Assembly (NCBI RefSeq): GCF_002105155.1
Contig: NW_019028999.1
Location: 372,001-436,000 of the forward strand
Direction: 5' to 3'
Origin: Lobosporangium transversale
Taxonomy: Eukaryota; Mortierellomycota; Mortierellomycetes; Mortierellales; Mortierellaceae
DNA length: 64,000 nt
The notes beneath the pieces are model-generated. The model was not told where the DNA came from and did not search any database. It saw only the letters and a list, made by a program, of their open reading frames with translations. A program made the translations under genes and the position numbers. Of this stretch, positions 1 through 11,282 are shown in pieces (the stretch's first letter is position 1; each line of letters opens with the position of its first letter).

Positions 1-191
1 AGTAGATATATTGTGTTTGTTAAAGTTGAACAAATCTCCATCATTTGTTCCCAATAGTTCTACCTATCCTTGTCAAGATCAATGATGATGGCTTATTGCT
101 GACTTTATACTAGTCAAGAGCATGTGAGCCGATACAGTTGGTTCTTCTTTTTTTGTTCATGCCTAAGTCTTTACGTTCTATTGTTACTTAC

Positions 192-461
192 GGCTGTACC
201 AGCGATTCCTCCTGCAAGCATTGTCCGTGCGACATAATCGAGTGACTTTGTTTCTCTAACAGTTACTCTCGGCTGTTTGTTCTCGGTACGATAAGTAATT
301 CCAGCAGATTCGGCTTCAGGAGACGCCAATGAAGACGTGGAGGAGCTTAATTGATTCCCGTTATGGCTACTAGTAGTGTGCTGGAGTTGGCCGTTGTTCT
401 GCTGGTTGGTTTGAAGTCTACCCAAGGCCGAGTCAGAACCGGCAGAGGAGATCGTAGCCAT
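192..461 (-). CDS. Mitochondrial carrier (Leu5/SLC25A16-42-like), first exon only, runs off left edge
   Basis: This is the 5' exon of a gene on the minus strand. The start ATG is at 461 and the exon ends at 192 before a good donor (GTAAGT, read on the minus strand at 191-186). The 90 residues are a Ser/Gln/Asn-rich leader followed by SLDYVARTMLAGGIAGTA. That resembles the first transmembrane helix of mitochondrial carrier proteins, just before the expected PX[DE]XX[KR] signature. The leader and the Y-V-x-R-x-x-L-A-G-G-I-x-G pattern are most like yeast Leu5 and human SLC25A16/SLC25A42, inner-membrane carriers linked to coenzyme A import. The remaining exons are not in the window: the 191 bases to the edge look like intron. 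The family assignment is fair; the substrate is inferred. Confidence 0.6.
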
Positions 462-464
462 CAA

Positions 465-1582
465 AGAGATGAAGGAGACTGAAAAGGAATAGAATAAAAT
501 AAAGTATAGACTTTAATGGTTAAATGTCAAGCTTTACAGGATCAAGTGGGATCGTTGATTAAAAAGGGGAAGAAAGAAAAGGAAATGGGACTAGATTGGT
601 GCATGTAACGTATGCTGAATGTGGAGTCAAATATTGCGATAAATATGAATAATCATACAAGACAGGCGGAGCCCTAGAGGCTATTTTATCTTTAATGAAG
701 CTCTAATCAGTCAACGATGGGCAAAAGTCGTTGTACAATGCATAAAAAATATAATTATTAAAATGATTGTGAATGGAGAAATAAAAAAGAAACCCGAGCG
801 ACAGATGTCCGTTGTAAAGAAACTTTCACATGCATGCTTCAAACCCTTAAGAAACAACGAATTAACCAAAAGTGACTCTGTCACTCATGTAAAATATAAT
901 TCCGCTTTGCTTTATTGCATCTGCCTTGCGGCTTAAAAAATCGTCGCAAGGCAAATAAATTTGATGGGAATAATTATATATAAAAAGAGCTACTTCTAAT
1001 CAACTCCTGATCCTGATTGCTAGTTCACTCTACTAAAAGTGTGCGTTTCTCACCCAGGTTCCCTTGATGGTCGGCACGGCTTCTATGATTCCTAGACACG
1101 TCTCTGGGGTGGTGGTGGTGGTGGCGCTCCACGACTGATGGTTTGTGTCAACAGGAACATATACAGAAAAAAAAAAAGAAAAAAAAAAGGAGAACAGAAC
1201 GTCGGTTCCCGAAAAAAAAAAAAATCCGTCAATGCTGATTGATCTTCTGCGCAGGTTCTTCTTAATTGGAAATTGCATGAGACGCCTCTGACCAAGGTTT
1301 CATCTCGCGAAGCATTGAATCCCAAGTGCAATTAGGTCAAATACTGCCCTCCCGATCCCGCTCCAGCTCTGTATAGGATAGCCCTCCAATGCATCCCAAA
1401 AGTAGTAAATAAATAAAAGAATATGGACTCTGAAACAACTCAATCCTTAACTATCAAAGGAGTTGTAGTACCCACATGTCGCCGTTTTCATATATCATAT
1501 CTTGAGGTCACAGTGGCAGAAAACGAGCAGGAAGGAAGAGGGGAAGATTTTCTTGCATTCGAATGCTCAAAGAAAAATCAAA
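465..1582. other. Gene-free stretch between carrier and SR-like gene
   Basis: I see no supported gene. The stretch holds the presumed promoter and leader of the carrier gene (minus strand) and the 3' region of the SR-like gene. It contains a short GGT repeat near 1110-1125 and A-runs near 1167-1190 and 1211-1223. Open frames here are short and low in complexity. Confidence 0.6.
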
Positions 1583-2541
1583 TCAATGGAGCCTGATCAG
1601 GAATAGTCAAATGGCTATAATGTAAAGGTAACTTACCCATATGGGCTCGGCGAACGACCCCGTCCGCTATCACGGTAATAAGGCGAGGGAGATCGGCCAC
1701 GATAGCCTCCAGAATGATAAGGGGAGCGAGGGCGATAGCCGTACCCCCGGTCGGGTGATCTCGAATAGCCACGTCCACGATATCCATAGTCATATGGGTC
1801 CCTTCCATACGGTCCTGGAGAGCGCCCTCGGCCGTAGCGAGGAGGCGGGGGAGGCCCTCGGCGATAATCACTGTATGAAGGCCCATATCGCCTAGAGCTA
1901 GGGCCTCGGCAAAAGCGTGCCAAATGGCCGGGTTCGCCACATTTGAAGCACTTCCCGGATTTGACATCCATACCCTTCTCGCTCGCTTCTGGACATTCTC
2001 TCGCCCAGTGTCCAGTTTGATTACATAAGAAGCATCCACTTCCAGGACCGCCAGAGCGTCTTGACCACTCCACTGAAATCCTGTTTCCATCGAGCTCATA
2101 TCCATTCAACTTACCCACAGCATCATCAGCATCACGAGGATCTTCATATTCGACAAAAGCAAAGCCTCCATGCTTTAACTCCACAGACAACACACGGCCG
2201 TATTTTTCAAACTGATGAATAGATATGTGAATAAAATTAGTAAAATTTAATTTATCAAGCAGCCCCAATTCTATAGTCCTTTTTTTAAAATCATACCAGT
2301 TCCTCAACATCTCTACGCTCGGTTCTTGGACTCAGGTGCCCGACATAAACTGTGGTATGTGTACTACTTGGAGGAGCAGCATTATCCACTATAAATGTAG
2401 TAATGAGTAGAGTGAGTCGATTTTCGAAATATTGAATCAGACTTTTATCAATTGAAGCATCCAGGCTAATACAGCCCGCTATAATAAGCTTTTGAATAGT
2501 ATACCTGGTGGAAGAGGAGGGGGAGGAGGGGGAAGTGACAT
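1583..2541 (-). CDS. SR-like RNA-binding protein with RRM and two CCHC zinc knuckles
   Basis: Predicted pre-mRNA splicing or mRNA-processing factor acting in the nucleus. Minus-strand exons are 2505-2541, 2297-2388, 1637-2211 and a tiny last exon 1583-1592. The start ATG at 2541 opens a short Pro-rich N-terminus. An RRM follows with RNP2 (VYVGHL) and RNP1 (GGFAFVEY), split by an intron. Two CCHC knuckles come next ([14 protein letters not shown] and [14 protein letters not shown]), then a Tyr/Gly/Arg/Pro/Ser-rich tail with RSPSPY-type repeats. The order RRM, knuckle, RS-rich tail recalls SRSF7 and plant RSZ proteins, but two knuckles rather than one are present. The last donor sits on a TAA: if that intron is retained, translation stops after PYG (at 1633), giving 235 instead of 237 residues. 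Identification as an SR-type RNA-binding protein is solid; the ortholog is not. Confidence 0.85.
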
Positions 2542-2825
2542 GGCTGCGTGAAATTGCTGATTAATGTGGAGAACGAAAAGAGGTGATGGGCAAAAGGGAA
2601 AAAAAAAAAAAAAAAAAACCTTGGCATCCGTAGATTTGTATCTGAAACTACGTCACATGAGGAAAGGAAATAATGAAGGCAATAGTGATTTGTTATTTCA
2701 TTGGTGGAGTTTACAGGAAATAGCCCTCATGCTAGCCCCAAGCCGCAATTGTCATGGACACTCTTTTGTTTTGACCACCGAGTTAACTTATTGATTTGGA
2801 TTGTGACAGGATCCAACTTTTACAA

Positions 2826-5800
2826 ATGGCTGCACGTCGCAAATCAGGCGGCGCAGATGCCCGTTTCTATGAATCACCAGATACTATTGCTCAGTTTGAG
2901 CGCATCAAGGACGAACTTGTACGAGAGCTAAACAAGAGGCATCCGGGATCGGACGTATTGCTGACTGCGAGGGAATTGTCAAATTTTACTCATGCCCTCC
3001 AGCAATTTCAGGAAGATGTCCTTGGCACCAATAATGCGCACTTATTGCCATCAGCCTCAGCAAGGATTCCTGCAAAAGTTTTTCGATGTGACGTCATCAA
3101 TGGATCTTCAGCAATATACAAGGCATTAAGAGCCGCATACGAGTATCGCTTTGCACAAGGCTGGCGTCGTTGGGATCTCTCTAGCGCAGCCAGAAGAAGT
3201 CAAAATTTGGAGTTAATCGCACATATTCGCCAGGAACTTATTTCTCAAGGCGTCATTAAGAATCCTGTAGTTGCGTTTGATGATTCGATTAGTGAAGAAG
3301 AGCGAGAGAAACTTGAGTCATCGGTTGAGCGATTAGGAGGTATGTACAAGTCTTTTAGCAAGTAATATATTCAAATATGGCACTGGTCAATATCAAACAT
3401 AATCTTACGGACAGCTGCATGGATCAATAGGAACCATAACATCAGATCTTGACCAGGCAACGCATATTATTCATCACTCATCAGAGGAACTGGAAAGTCC
3501 CGAAGGCGAAGAGTGGCTTCGCACGCTAGAAAAGAAGGATGGCAAGGTTCTGGTTCATTACTGGTATTATCCTGACTCATACGACGAATGGTTGCTCGAA
3601 ACATCAAGCGAATTTATGGACCCGGAGCCCGCACCGGAACACACTGGTGCTTGGAACATTTCTGCTAGGTGGATCAGAGACAGTGAAAAGTACAATGAAT
3701 GGATGAATGAAGAGGACTACGAGCCATCTTCAGATCAGGCAAGTGACCAAGAATCAACTGCAAGCTCGCCTGCGCCATCTAATCAACGTTTCGGCAGCAA
3801 ACGCGACAATTCTGATAAAACTGAACCAAACCCCAAGAGGTTGAAACGGAGCTCGTCAGTGACACCTTTGGATCTCCAACCCGATTACCCAGGGCTTCAA
3901 GTTGTCTCCTTGGAAGAGAATGCGCCCCGAGGACGTGGATCAAAAAAGAATGAGTATGAACCTATCATTGGGGGCGATTTAGCTAATATCCCTACAATAG
4001 ATGAGAATATCCTGCCATCTCGCTCAGTTTCCCCAAAGAATGCTGAGGCTGTTGAGACAGTGAGCTTGCAGATGGATTTAGATCAAATGGGGAAAGAGGA
4101 TAAAGGTGAAGCAAATCCTGCTATAGTAGAGGGAGGTGGGGCTACCGAGGATGTTGGGAATGCAAATCAAGTGGATGCGGAGCGTTCGCGACTCGAGGAA
4201 GAAGCTCGTCAATATCTCTCGCCACAATCTCAAGAAGTCATCATTCCTTCCTATGCTGCCTGGTTCTCGCTTTCTAAGATCCATGAGATCGAACAAAAGT
4301 CATTACCGGAGTTCTTCAATTTCAAAAACAGGAGTAAGACACCAACGGTTTATAAGGATTATCGAGATTTCATGGTGAATACGTACCGCTTGAACCCCTC
4401 AGAATACCTGACTGTCACTGCTTGTAGAAGAAATCTGGCTGGTGATGTTTGCGCAATTATCAGAGTACATGCGTTTTTGGAGCAGTGGGGGTTGATCAAT
4501 TACCAGGTATTAACAGCAACTATTACTTTTATCTCAAATGAAAAAAAAGGGGGGCAGCAGGAAGACATATCGTGGCTTACCCATTCTTTTTATCGTCTCT
4601 AGACTGATCCCGATACCCGTCCTTCGACAGTTGGACCTTCCTTCACTGGTCACTTCCGCATCGCTGCCGACACACCAAAAGGCTTACAGCCATTTCAGTC
4701 TAGGGTTATGCCTTCAGAAACAGCAGAAACAGTGGATATTAAATCAAATAATGAACATACAGGGACGACTAAACTGGATCCAAATTTAGCTCTTCGCCGC
4801 AACATTTACACTAGCAGACCGGAGCTAAGCTCAAAAGATAATGATGAAAATGCAGAAAAAAAGCATCGGTTCAACTGCTTCACCTGCGGTGTAGACTGTA
4901 GCAAGAATCGATACCATAGTATCAAAACCAAAAATTTTGAGCTCTGCTCCAACTGTTTCACACAAGGTCGATTTCCTTCCACTATGGCTTCAGGTGACTT
5001 TATCAGATTCCAGTCACAACATCATTCAGCAGATGAGCCATGGACAGATCAGGAAACCTTACTTTTATTAGAAGGCTTGGAGATGTACGGTGAAGATTGG
5101 AACATTATTGCAGACCATGTTGGGACTCGAGGTCGTGAGCAATGTATCTTGCACTTTTTACAGCTGCCTATTGAAGACCCTTATTTGGAGAGTCCTGCGC
5201 AGGATCAGCTGGGATCACGTCGCTCTCAAAAGCTACCGTTCAGCGAATCTGAGAATCCTGTTATGAGTGTGGTTGCCTTCCTCGCAAGTGTCGTTAACCC
5301 TGGAGTAGCTGTAGCAGCAGCACAGAGTGCTTTGAAGACCCTTGCATTAGCAAAGAATGATGTGAAAACTTTGACTGAATATGAAGCTACTCAAGCGATT
5401 CCTGAAAGCTCCATGGACATGGACAAGTCATCAAGAGAGGAGGACACTAATACTGACCGCTCAAAAGAAGACATTGATATGTCGGACACAAATGCTAGTT
5501 TGAAAGAGGCCAAAGCAAACGATATTGAAGGTATACCGCACTCGATACTGGAGAAGGCTGCAGCAGCAGCATTAGGCTCTGCTGCGGCGAAAGCAAAAGC
5601 ACTGGCGGATTACGAAGAACGCGAAATCCAGAGGTTGGTAACTGTTGTAGTTGAGATGCAGCTCAAGAAATTGGAGCTTAAACTTCAGCAGTTTGAAGAG
5701 CTGGAAACAATACTTGACACTGAGAAGAAAGATCTTGAACGCCAACGAGAACAACTGTATCTCAACAGATTGATGATGAAGGAGAGTATTATGTCAATGC

Positions 5801-6003
5801 AAGAGAAAGTGATATTGGCACGGCAGATGGGAGACCCACGCGTGTTTGCCAATGTTACAGTTCCTTTAGGTAACGTTGCCGGTACAGGAACGTTATTTAA
5901 AAATGAAACGATAGTGCGTCAGCAACAGGACCTTGGACAAGTAGCGAAACACCCAAGCCGTGACCAGCAGGACTTACAAGTTGTTATCCAGCCACTTCCA
6001 TAA
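2826..6003 (+). CDS. RSC8/SWI3: SWI3/RSC8 (SMARCC-type) chromatin-remodelling subunit
   Basis: Scaffold subunit of a SWI/SNF or RSC nucleosome-remodelling complex, nuclear. Exons 2826-3339, 3431-4506 and 4603-6003 stay in phase and give about 996 residues. The start is the first ATG (MAARRKSGG). Domains in order: an N-terminal SMARCC-type module containing [20 protein letters not shown] (about 1-270); an acidic/Ser-rich linker with KRLKR; a SWIRM domain (about 441-530, from [10 protein letters not shown] to LINYQ); a ZZ-type zinc finger (about 618-650, [10 protein letters not shown]...ELCSNCF); a SANT domain (about 675-720, [22 protein letters not shown]); and a long C-terminal coiled coil (about 870-930). 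The ZZ finger and the extended N-terminal module suit the RSC8/SMARCC branch. The first intron acceptor was chosen because it keeps phase ([14 protein letters not shown]). It lies on the same strand as the STH1/SNF2 ATPase gene further right. Confidence 0.93.
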
Positions 6004-6157
6004 TTTTAGATTATTCAAAAATGCGATGCTTGTCGGATGGTATCGGAGTTCAAGGAATTCCTTTTTTGGTCAAATGCGTTCTCGAATATCGCGAAAGGGA
6101 CAATTACTTCATCTGATCACAGTTCGGATGGGCGCATTGTATCACTATATCTTTTAC

Positions 6158-6198
<41 letters not shown>

Positions 6199-8133
6199 CA
6201 ATATATTCTTTTTTTTTTTTTTGAAAAATTGATGAACGCAAAAGGTAATACCAAGGAAATCAATTATTTGGCATGTTTGGAGCGTGAGAGCCGCATCGAC
6301 TCACCTAACTCGAGGTTCGAAACCGATGGTTTATGTACGCCTGTTTCTGTCCTGGCTCTTTTTCTTGTTTTTTGCATTGGTCGTACAAATTTGACAGGTG
6401 ACAAAATGGAAGGGCACAGACCCCAATTGGAAAATATTCTAAACGAACACACAATATCGATACACCATTCGCATCATCTTAGTCTGGTCTAGTCTATTGG
6501 TCTGGTCTGCGAATGGGAAAAAAAAAAAGTGGAGTTGCATATTAAATATTATGCAGCGTCCGGCATATTCAAGCATCTACCGTTTGTATGTACCCGCTTG
6601 TGGTGTTGTTACTCCTTTCATCACAAAAGAGAAGCTAACGAAGGGGGATTTCATGACATATGCCAGTGGAAAAATGTGAGAAAAAAAACATATCACAATT
6701 ATGTTTTGCTGCCCTTCGGTTTGGTGCACGACACCAAAAGGGATGTGTTTGAAGACACCCTTTGCGTTGCTTGTGGCCTCCTTTTCTTGCCTGCCTCTTC
6801 CAATTGCCCGGTTTACGATTGCTCTTTCCATCTCTCTTTCTCCTTCATTCCTTCTCTCCTATCCTATCTCCATTCCTCAACATCAGTGATACAGACATTA
6901 AGAAAGTGTGTGCCAAGAGCTTAAATTAACCGGTCGCTCGTATAAATGCAATACCATTCATTGGATTGTGGAAAAAAGAAATATCCTGCCTTGATGTTTT
7001 GATTACTGTTTTCAAATAGCAGCCTTTTTTTATTTCATTTTCTTGAACACTTTGAAGGGTTATTCTTATAGGCTTGCCATCCATGTCTCAAACATATCTG
7101 ACTGTTTAGTGTTAAAAGAAAAGGTTATCTGAATAAGGGGTGTGTGATGGACAAGCCAAGCAATTCATTTTGCTTTTGGCGAAATACAATTTCTACCCCA
7201 CATTTTTGGCAAGTTTTTTTTTTCTCATGTACACACCACACGCGACAACCGAAACATACGACCAAGCAATGCATAAAAAGGCGTCGCCTGGGACACTCTC
7301 ATCTTTCTTTTTTATTCTTCACCTTTTTTCTTCTCTTTTGATAATCTTTAATCCACTCCTCGCCTCTCCTTAGCCCCATCCCCATCTGCACTATTTGCAC
7401 TCTCTTTTCATACTGTCCTACAGTCGTCCGCAAGAAAACTCCTTGATTCCTTGACAGCTTTGTATTCGGCTCTTCAAGTTGGTCTTAACATTTGAGATAC
7501 CCAAGATACTCAAGATACTCGTTTAGGATTGCTTGTCGTCTCCCTTAGTGTTGGTCTTAATCTATCCATCCTACGACAGCTTTTTTTTTTTTTTTTTTTT
7601 TCTCCTTCCTCGAAAAAGTGGCCGCGTTGTTGCCTTTATTGACCCTCCATCTACCTCCATCATCTTTCCAAAGTTTCAAAAATGCTCTGCCAGTGAGTTT
7701 GGAGTTTGTTACAGAATCTCTCCATAAACACAACCAAGTCCTCCCACTAGCTTCTGAACATTCTCCAAACGTAGTCAATTCAAATATTTCACTCTACCTT
7801 TTCTCCGAGTGATTGATACCCTTTCGCCCATTTGTTCTACCTTACCACTTTTACCAAATTTTGAACAAAGCGACAGCCCACAAAAGGCCTCCTCATCCCC
7901 CTTTTTATCGTTTTTTTGGATCTCTATCGGTTTCGTCAGTTTTATTTCGTATTTTTCCTGTTGTGAAATCAAACGAAACATCGCCGACGAATTTGGCTCT
8001 AGCCGATACCAGGTAAAAATGGGTTCGTTCATATTTGTGTAGTGTCACGAGGAACATTCGCCCAAAGAGGCAAGCCTTGCTCGATCCTGCATTAAACTCA
8101 GACGTAATTTTTTTGCATGAAAAAAAACTTAGT
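6004..8133. other. Gene-free stretch; leader/promoter of the F-box gene
   Basis: No gene can be supported. There is a long A-run at about 6163-6197 and a T-run near 6211-6222. The plus strand becomes strongly pyrimidine-rich from about 7300, as in the leaders of other genes here. A donor-like CCAG|GTAAAA at 8013 and an acceptor-like CTTAG at 8128-8132, directly before the ATG at 8134, suggest a 5' UTR intron. Confidence 0.5.
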
Positions 8134-9650
8134 ATGACTTTGATGCAGTCACAAGAGGCAAGTGCTACAAAACGTGCACTTGCTTTGCCCGAAATCGTCT
8201 TCGAGATTCTTGCTTGTCTTGAAGCTCAAGCTGACCTTTGCCCACAGCTGGTCCAATCCACATTGCGTGCCTGTACCTTGGTCAACTGGACATGGTTCTT
8301 TGATGCGAATGTCTTTCTTTATCGTGCTCCTTACATTCGTCATGGCCGAGGATCCGAGGCAAAGATAAATGCATTTGTCCGCACTCTAAGCACCACCAAT
8401 CGTGGTATCTATGTGCGCTCGCTTTCTCGCTGCAAAGTCGAGCTCTGGGACATTTACCCTTCGCTCGATAGGCTGTTTGAATATTGCCCACGTCTTTCCT
8501 CCCTTGCTCTGTGCTTTCGTTCAGGCGAGCAAGGCCATTTGATGGAGCCATTCGAAGCTGAAGCTTTCCGTTCGTTTAACCCGACCATTGCAAAGGGTAT
8601 GTCACATATCCATGAACTTGACCTGACTAGTGTGTCCATCAATTCGACCGATAAGGATGACGCTGCCTATGCAGATGCTGCTTTGAACTGCATCAGCGCA
8701 TGCACCCGCCTCCAGAAGCTAGTCACCACACGCGCTGACTGGACAAATATTAGAACGATCTCGCGACACCTTACAGACCTTAGTATTTCGTTTGTGGCGC
8801 CACCAGACCTCAAGACAAGCGTTATGCTGGCTCCTAACTTGGTCCAACTGACTAGCCTTCATTTGCATCATGCCTTGCACGCCCAGCCCGCTTATGATTT
8901 TACACGGGTTCTGGCCCAGTACTGCTGCTCTTTGATCAACCTCGATATCTGTCCTGAGGTCATCACAACCACCTCCCTTGAGAAGTTGGTCGAACGCAAC
9001 CCAAGGCTTACGTCAATTTACCTTCGCAACTGTCCAGACGAATATACATCGGCAGTTTTGGAGCATCCACCTCAGAATCTTAAATTTTTTGACATGGGTG
9101 TTGTTGACTCGCAGTTAATCCTCAAGGCTCTAGCCCTATGCCCCAAGCTGACATCTACTGGCAAGTCGGCACCCAGAAACAATAACACTGCTGAGTTCTG
9201 GCAGAGCTTTTTGGAACGTGCTCGTCAGATCCAGGAATTGCATGTGGAGCGCTGGACCGACTTCCACAGCAAGGATTTGTTTTTCAATACTGTCCTTCCA
9301 AAGCTCGGACCACAGTTGGTCCGACTCTGGTTTGGCTGGAGAGATCTTTTGGGATGCGACGAGTTGGAACGTGTGCTCACTTCTTGTGACCGTCTTCAAG
9401 TCCTTCGAGCACCTGTGAAGGGCAATGGCCAGGTAAACAGGATGAGCTGAAACCAAGATCTTGATTGTGATCGCGCAATTATCTAATCACTTTTATTTTC
9501 TTATAGAACTTGGTTCGATGCTTTAAGGTCGTCGCTGATCGATCTCGACTACGCGAGGTGCGTCTCTTTGGAGACAACGTCAAGTTCTGCGATGACGACA
9601 AACGACGAATGCAACGTTTCCTTCCGGTACTTTGCAGCTTCACCAACTGA
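8134..9650 (+). CDS. F-box/leucine-rich-repeat-like protein
   Basis: Predicted substrate-recognition subunit of an SCF ubiquitin ligase. Exons 8134-9432 and 9507-9650 join in phase 0 to give about 480 residues. The N-terminus carries an F-box-like stretch (LPEIVFEILACLEAQ, about residues 17-31, then CTLVNWTWFFDANVFLYRAP). The rest is an irregular chain of LRR-like units of the type L..L.L, with segments such as RLFEYCPRLSSLALCF, NLVQLTSLHLHHAL and NPRLTSIYLRNC. Such proteins form very large families in Mortierella-type fungi, so a specific target cannot be given. The frame stays open upstream to about 8041, but no other ATG precedes this one. An AATAAA lies downstream at 9813-9818. Confidence 0.75.
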
Positions 9651-9812
9651 GTCACTGCATTTCTAGGATATAGCCAATGTGGCATACCTTATCAGCACTT
9701 GACTTTGTGTAATCATTCATTTTATCCATCTGTACATATAACCTCAAAAAAAAAAAAGAAAAAAGATATTTGTACTTTTTCAGTGCCATAGCTTGCTTGT
9801 AAATATTTGTGT

Positions 9813-9818
9813 AATAAA
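9813..9818 (+). terminator. Poly(A) signal candidate of the F-box gene
   Basis: AATAAA about 163 bases after the stop codon of the F-box gene, in AT-rich sequence. It lies between this gene and the convergent epsilon-COP gene. Confidence 0.4.
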
Positions 9819-9880
9819 TCATTATGAACTGTCTTCAATGCCATTCTATTGTACGAATATAATCGAATCTAGACTACACT

Positions 9881-11132
9881 TCAAGCGACAGCAAAGCGTT
9901 GGGCAGCACGGTCGAACAGACTTGACTTTAGGTCTAGATCTTGTAGGTAGCTGTGATTAGGTGCTACGCTCTGTAATTGTCTATTTCAAAGCATAAAAAT
10001 AAAAAATAAGCTTATCTAGCCATTGAACTGTATAGTACACATTGAAATTAAATTTTGTGGAACTTACTGGACAAGGCTGTTAATTTCCTCAATGGGCTTG
10101 TTCAGCAGGGTTGAGAGGACGATTTGGTTCACAATTGCATCTGTGTTGGTGGGTTCCTTAGCCAATGCCTCCTGTAAGATCCCTTCAGCCTCTGGATATT
10201 GACCCATTTGAATGTTACAGACCGCTTCACCAACCAATGACTTGACTGTTGGCGATGTGCTTGAAGTAGCGATTTCTTCATAGATATAATATGCATTCTG
10301 GTAACGCTCTCCTCCTCCAACACGAAGCCCGACCCATGCCTCCATCAACTGAGCCAACATAGCATCCTCAGCCCAGGACTTGCAAGCCTCAACTTCCTTT
10401 TTAGCTAGATCCAGACGATTCATCTGGAGATAAATCTGAACAACGACTGCCACGCTAAAAATAATAAGGCATTAGTTTTTTTTTTCTCTTTACTTTTTTT
10501 TTTATTTTTTTATCATATTTATATATTATATAAACTTGATGTTGAACATCACATACCTCTCTAGATGGTTGTTATGCGGCAAGAGAACAGTCAATGCTTC
10601 CTCAACCAGACCCTCGGCACCCAAGACCTGACCTACCACTACTTTAACTTCCAATGCCGTAACTTCTGGCTGTGAATCCTCTGGTGAGTGGATAAGGAGA
10701 AGTTCTCTGAGGTGTGACAGTGCAGCATCACGCCCCGTAGCATCTGCAGACTGCACAGCGTCTAAATATACAGCTTGAGCTTTCAAAGCCTGAAGACCCA
10801 ATGCATGAGACTCAGTGATCTCCTGAGCAACACGGTTATAATCTTTGATGGCGATAAGTGAACGATAGAGGAAAAGGTCCAGTTGATGAATGGTGACTTG
10901 ATTAGCTGAAGCACGCGTCCTTGATGAGGTGGTGTCGGCAATAACCTGGTTATAGTTTCCTAGAATGAAGAAAAAGAGTTCGCAAATGGTGTATTAGGAT
11001 GGAATAACTGGACTAGAAAAAAAAAAAAAAAAGTAACGCGTAGGATGAGCGCATGGTTGTGTTCTTAATGATCCTACAAAGCATACCAGAGTAGAAAAGA
11101 TTGCGAATGGCAAAGAGTGTATTTTCGTCCAT
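9881..11132 (-). CDS. COPE: Coatomer epsilon subunit (epsilon-COP)
   Basis: Subunit of the COPI coat that stabilises alpha-COP and supports retrograde Golgi-to-ER vesicle traffic. Minus-strand exons 11087-11132, 10557-10959, 10068-10454 and 9881-9980 keep phase through all three introns and give about 311 residues, close to the usual 290-310. The N-terminus MDENTLFAIRNLFYSGNYNQ, the TPR-like helices (for example LDLAKKEVEACKSWAEDAML) and the C-terminal LKSSLFDRAAQRFAVA fit the family along its whole length. The third donor contains an in-frame TAA: retention of the last intron would end the protein after SLVQ and remove the final 33 residues, which carry the conserved C-terminal helix. I therefore prefer the four-exon model. 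Confidence 0.93.
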
Positions 11133-11282
11133 GATGTACAAAGTGATGCGTGAATCTGAAGGAATGAAGTGATGTGGAAGTAGAGAGCAAAGATGGAACA
11201 GATGTCAGTCTCTGTCCCACTTTCATGCGTTGACACGTTTCAGAAATATAAGGTGGCTTTTATTACATTCGAAACGGTATCT

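Noticed and set aside
6314-6324. GGTTCGAAACC, similar to a tRNA T-loop/B-box
   Set aside because: No acceptor stem, D-arm or anticodon arm can be built around it on either strand.
6037-6924. Several open frames after the SWI3/RSC8-like gene
   Set aside because: They run through A- and T-homopolymers or CT-rich sequence, have no domain and no splice-supported continuation.
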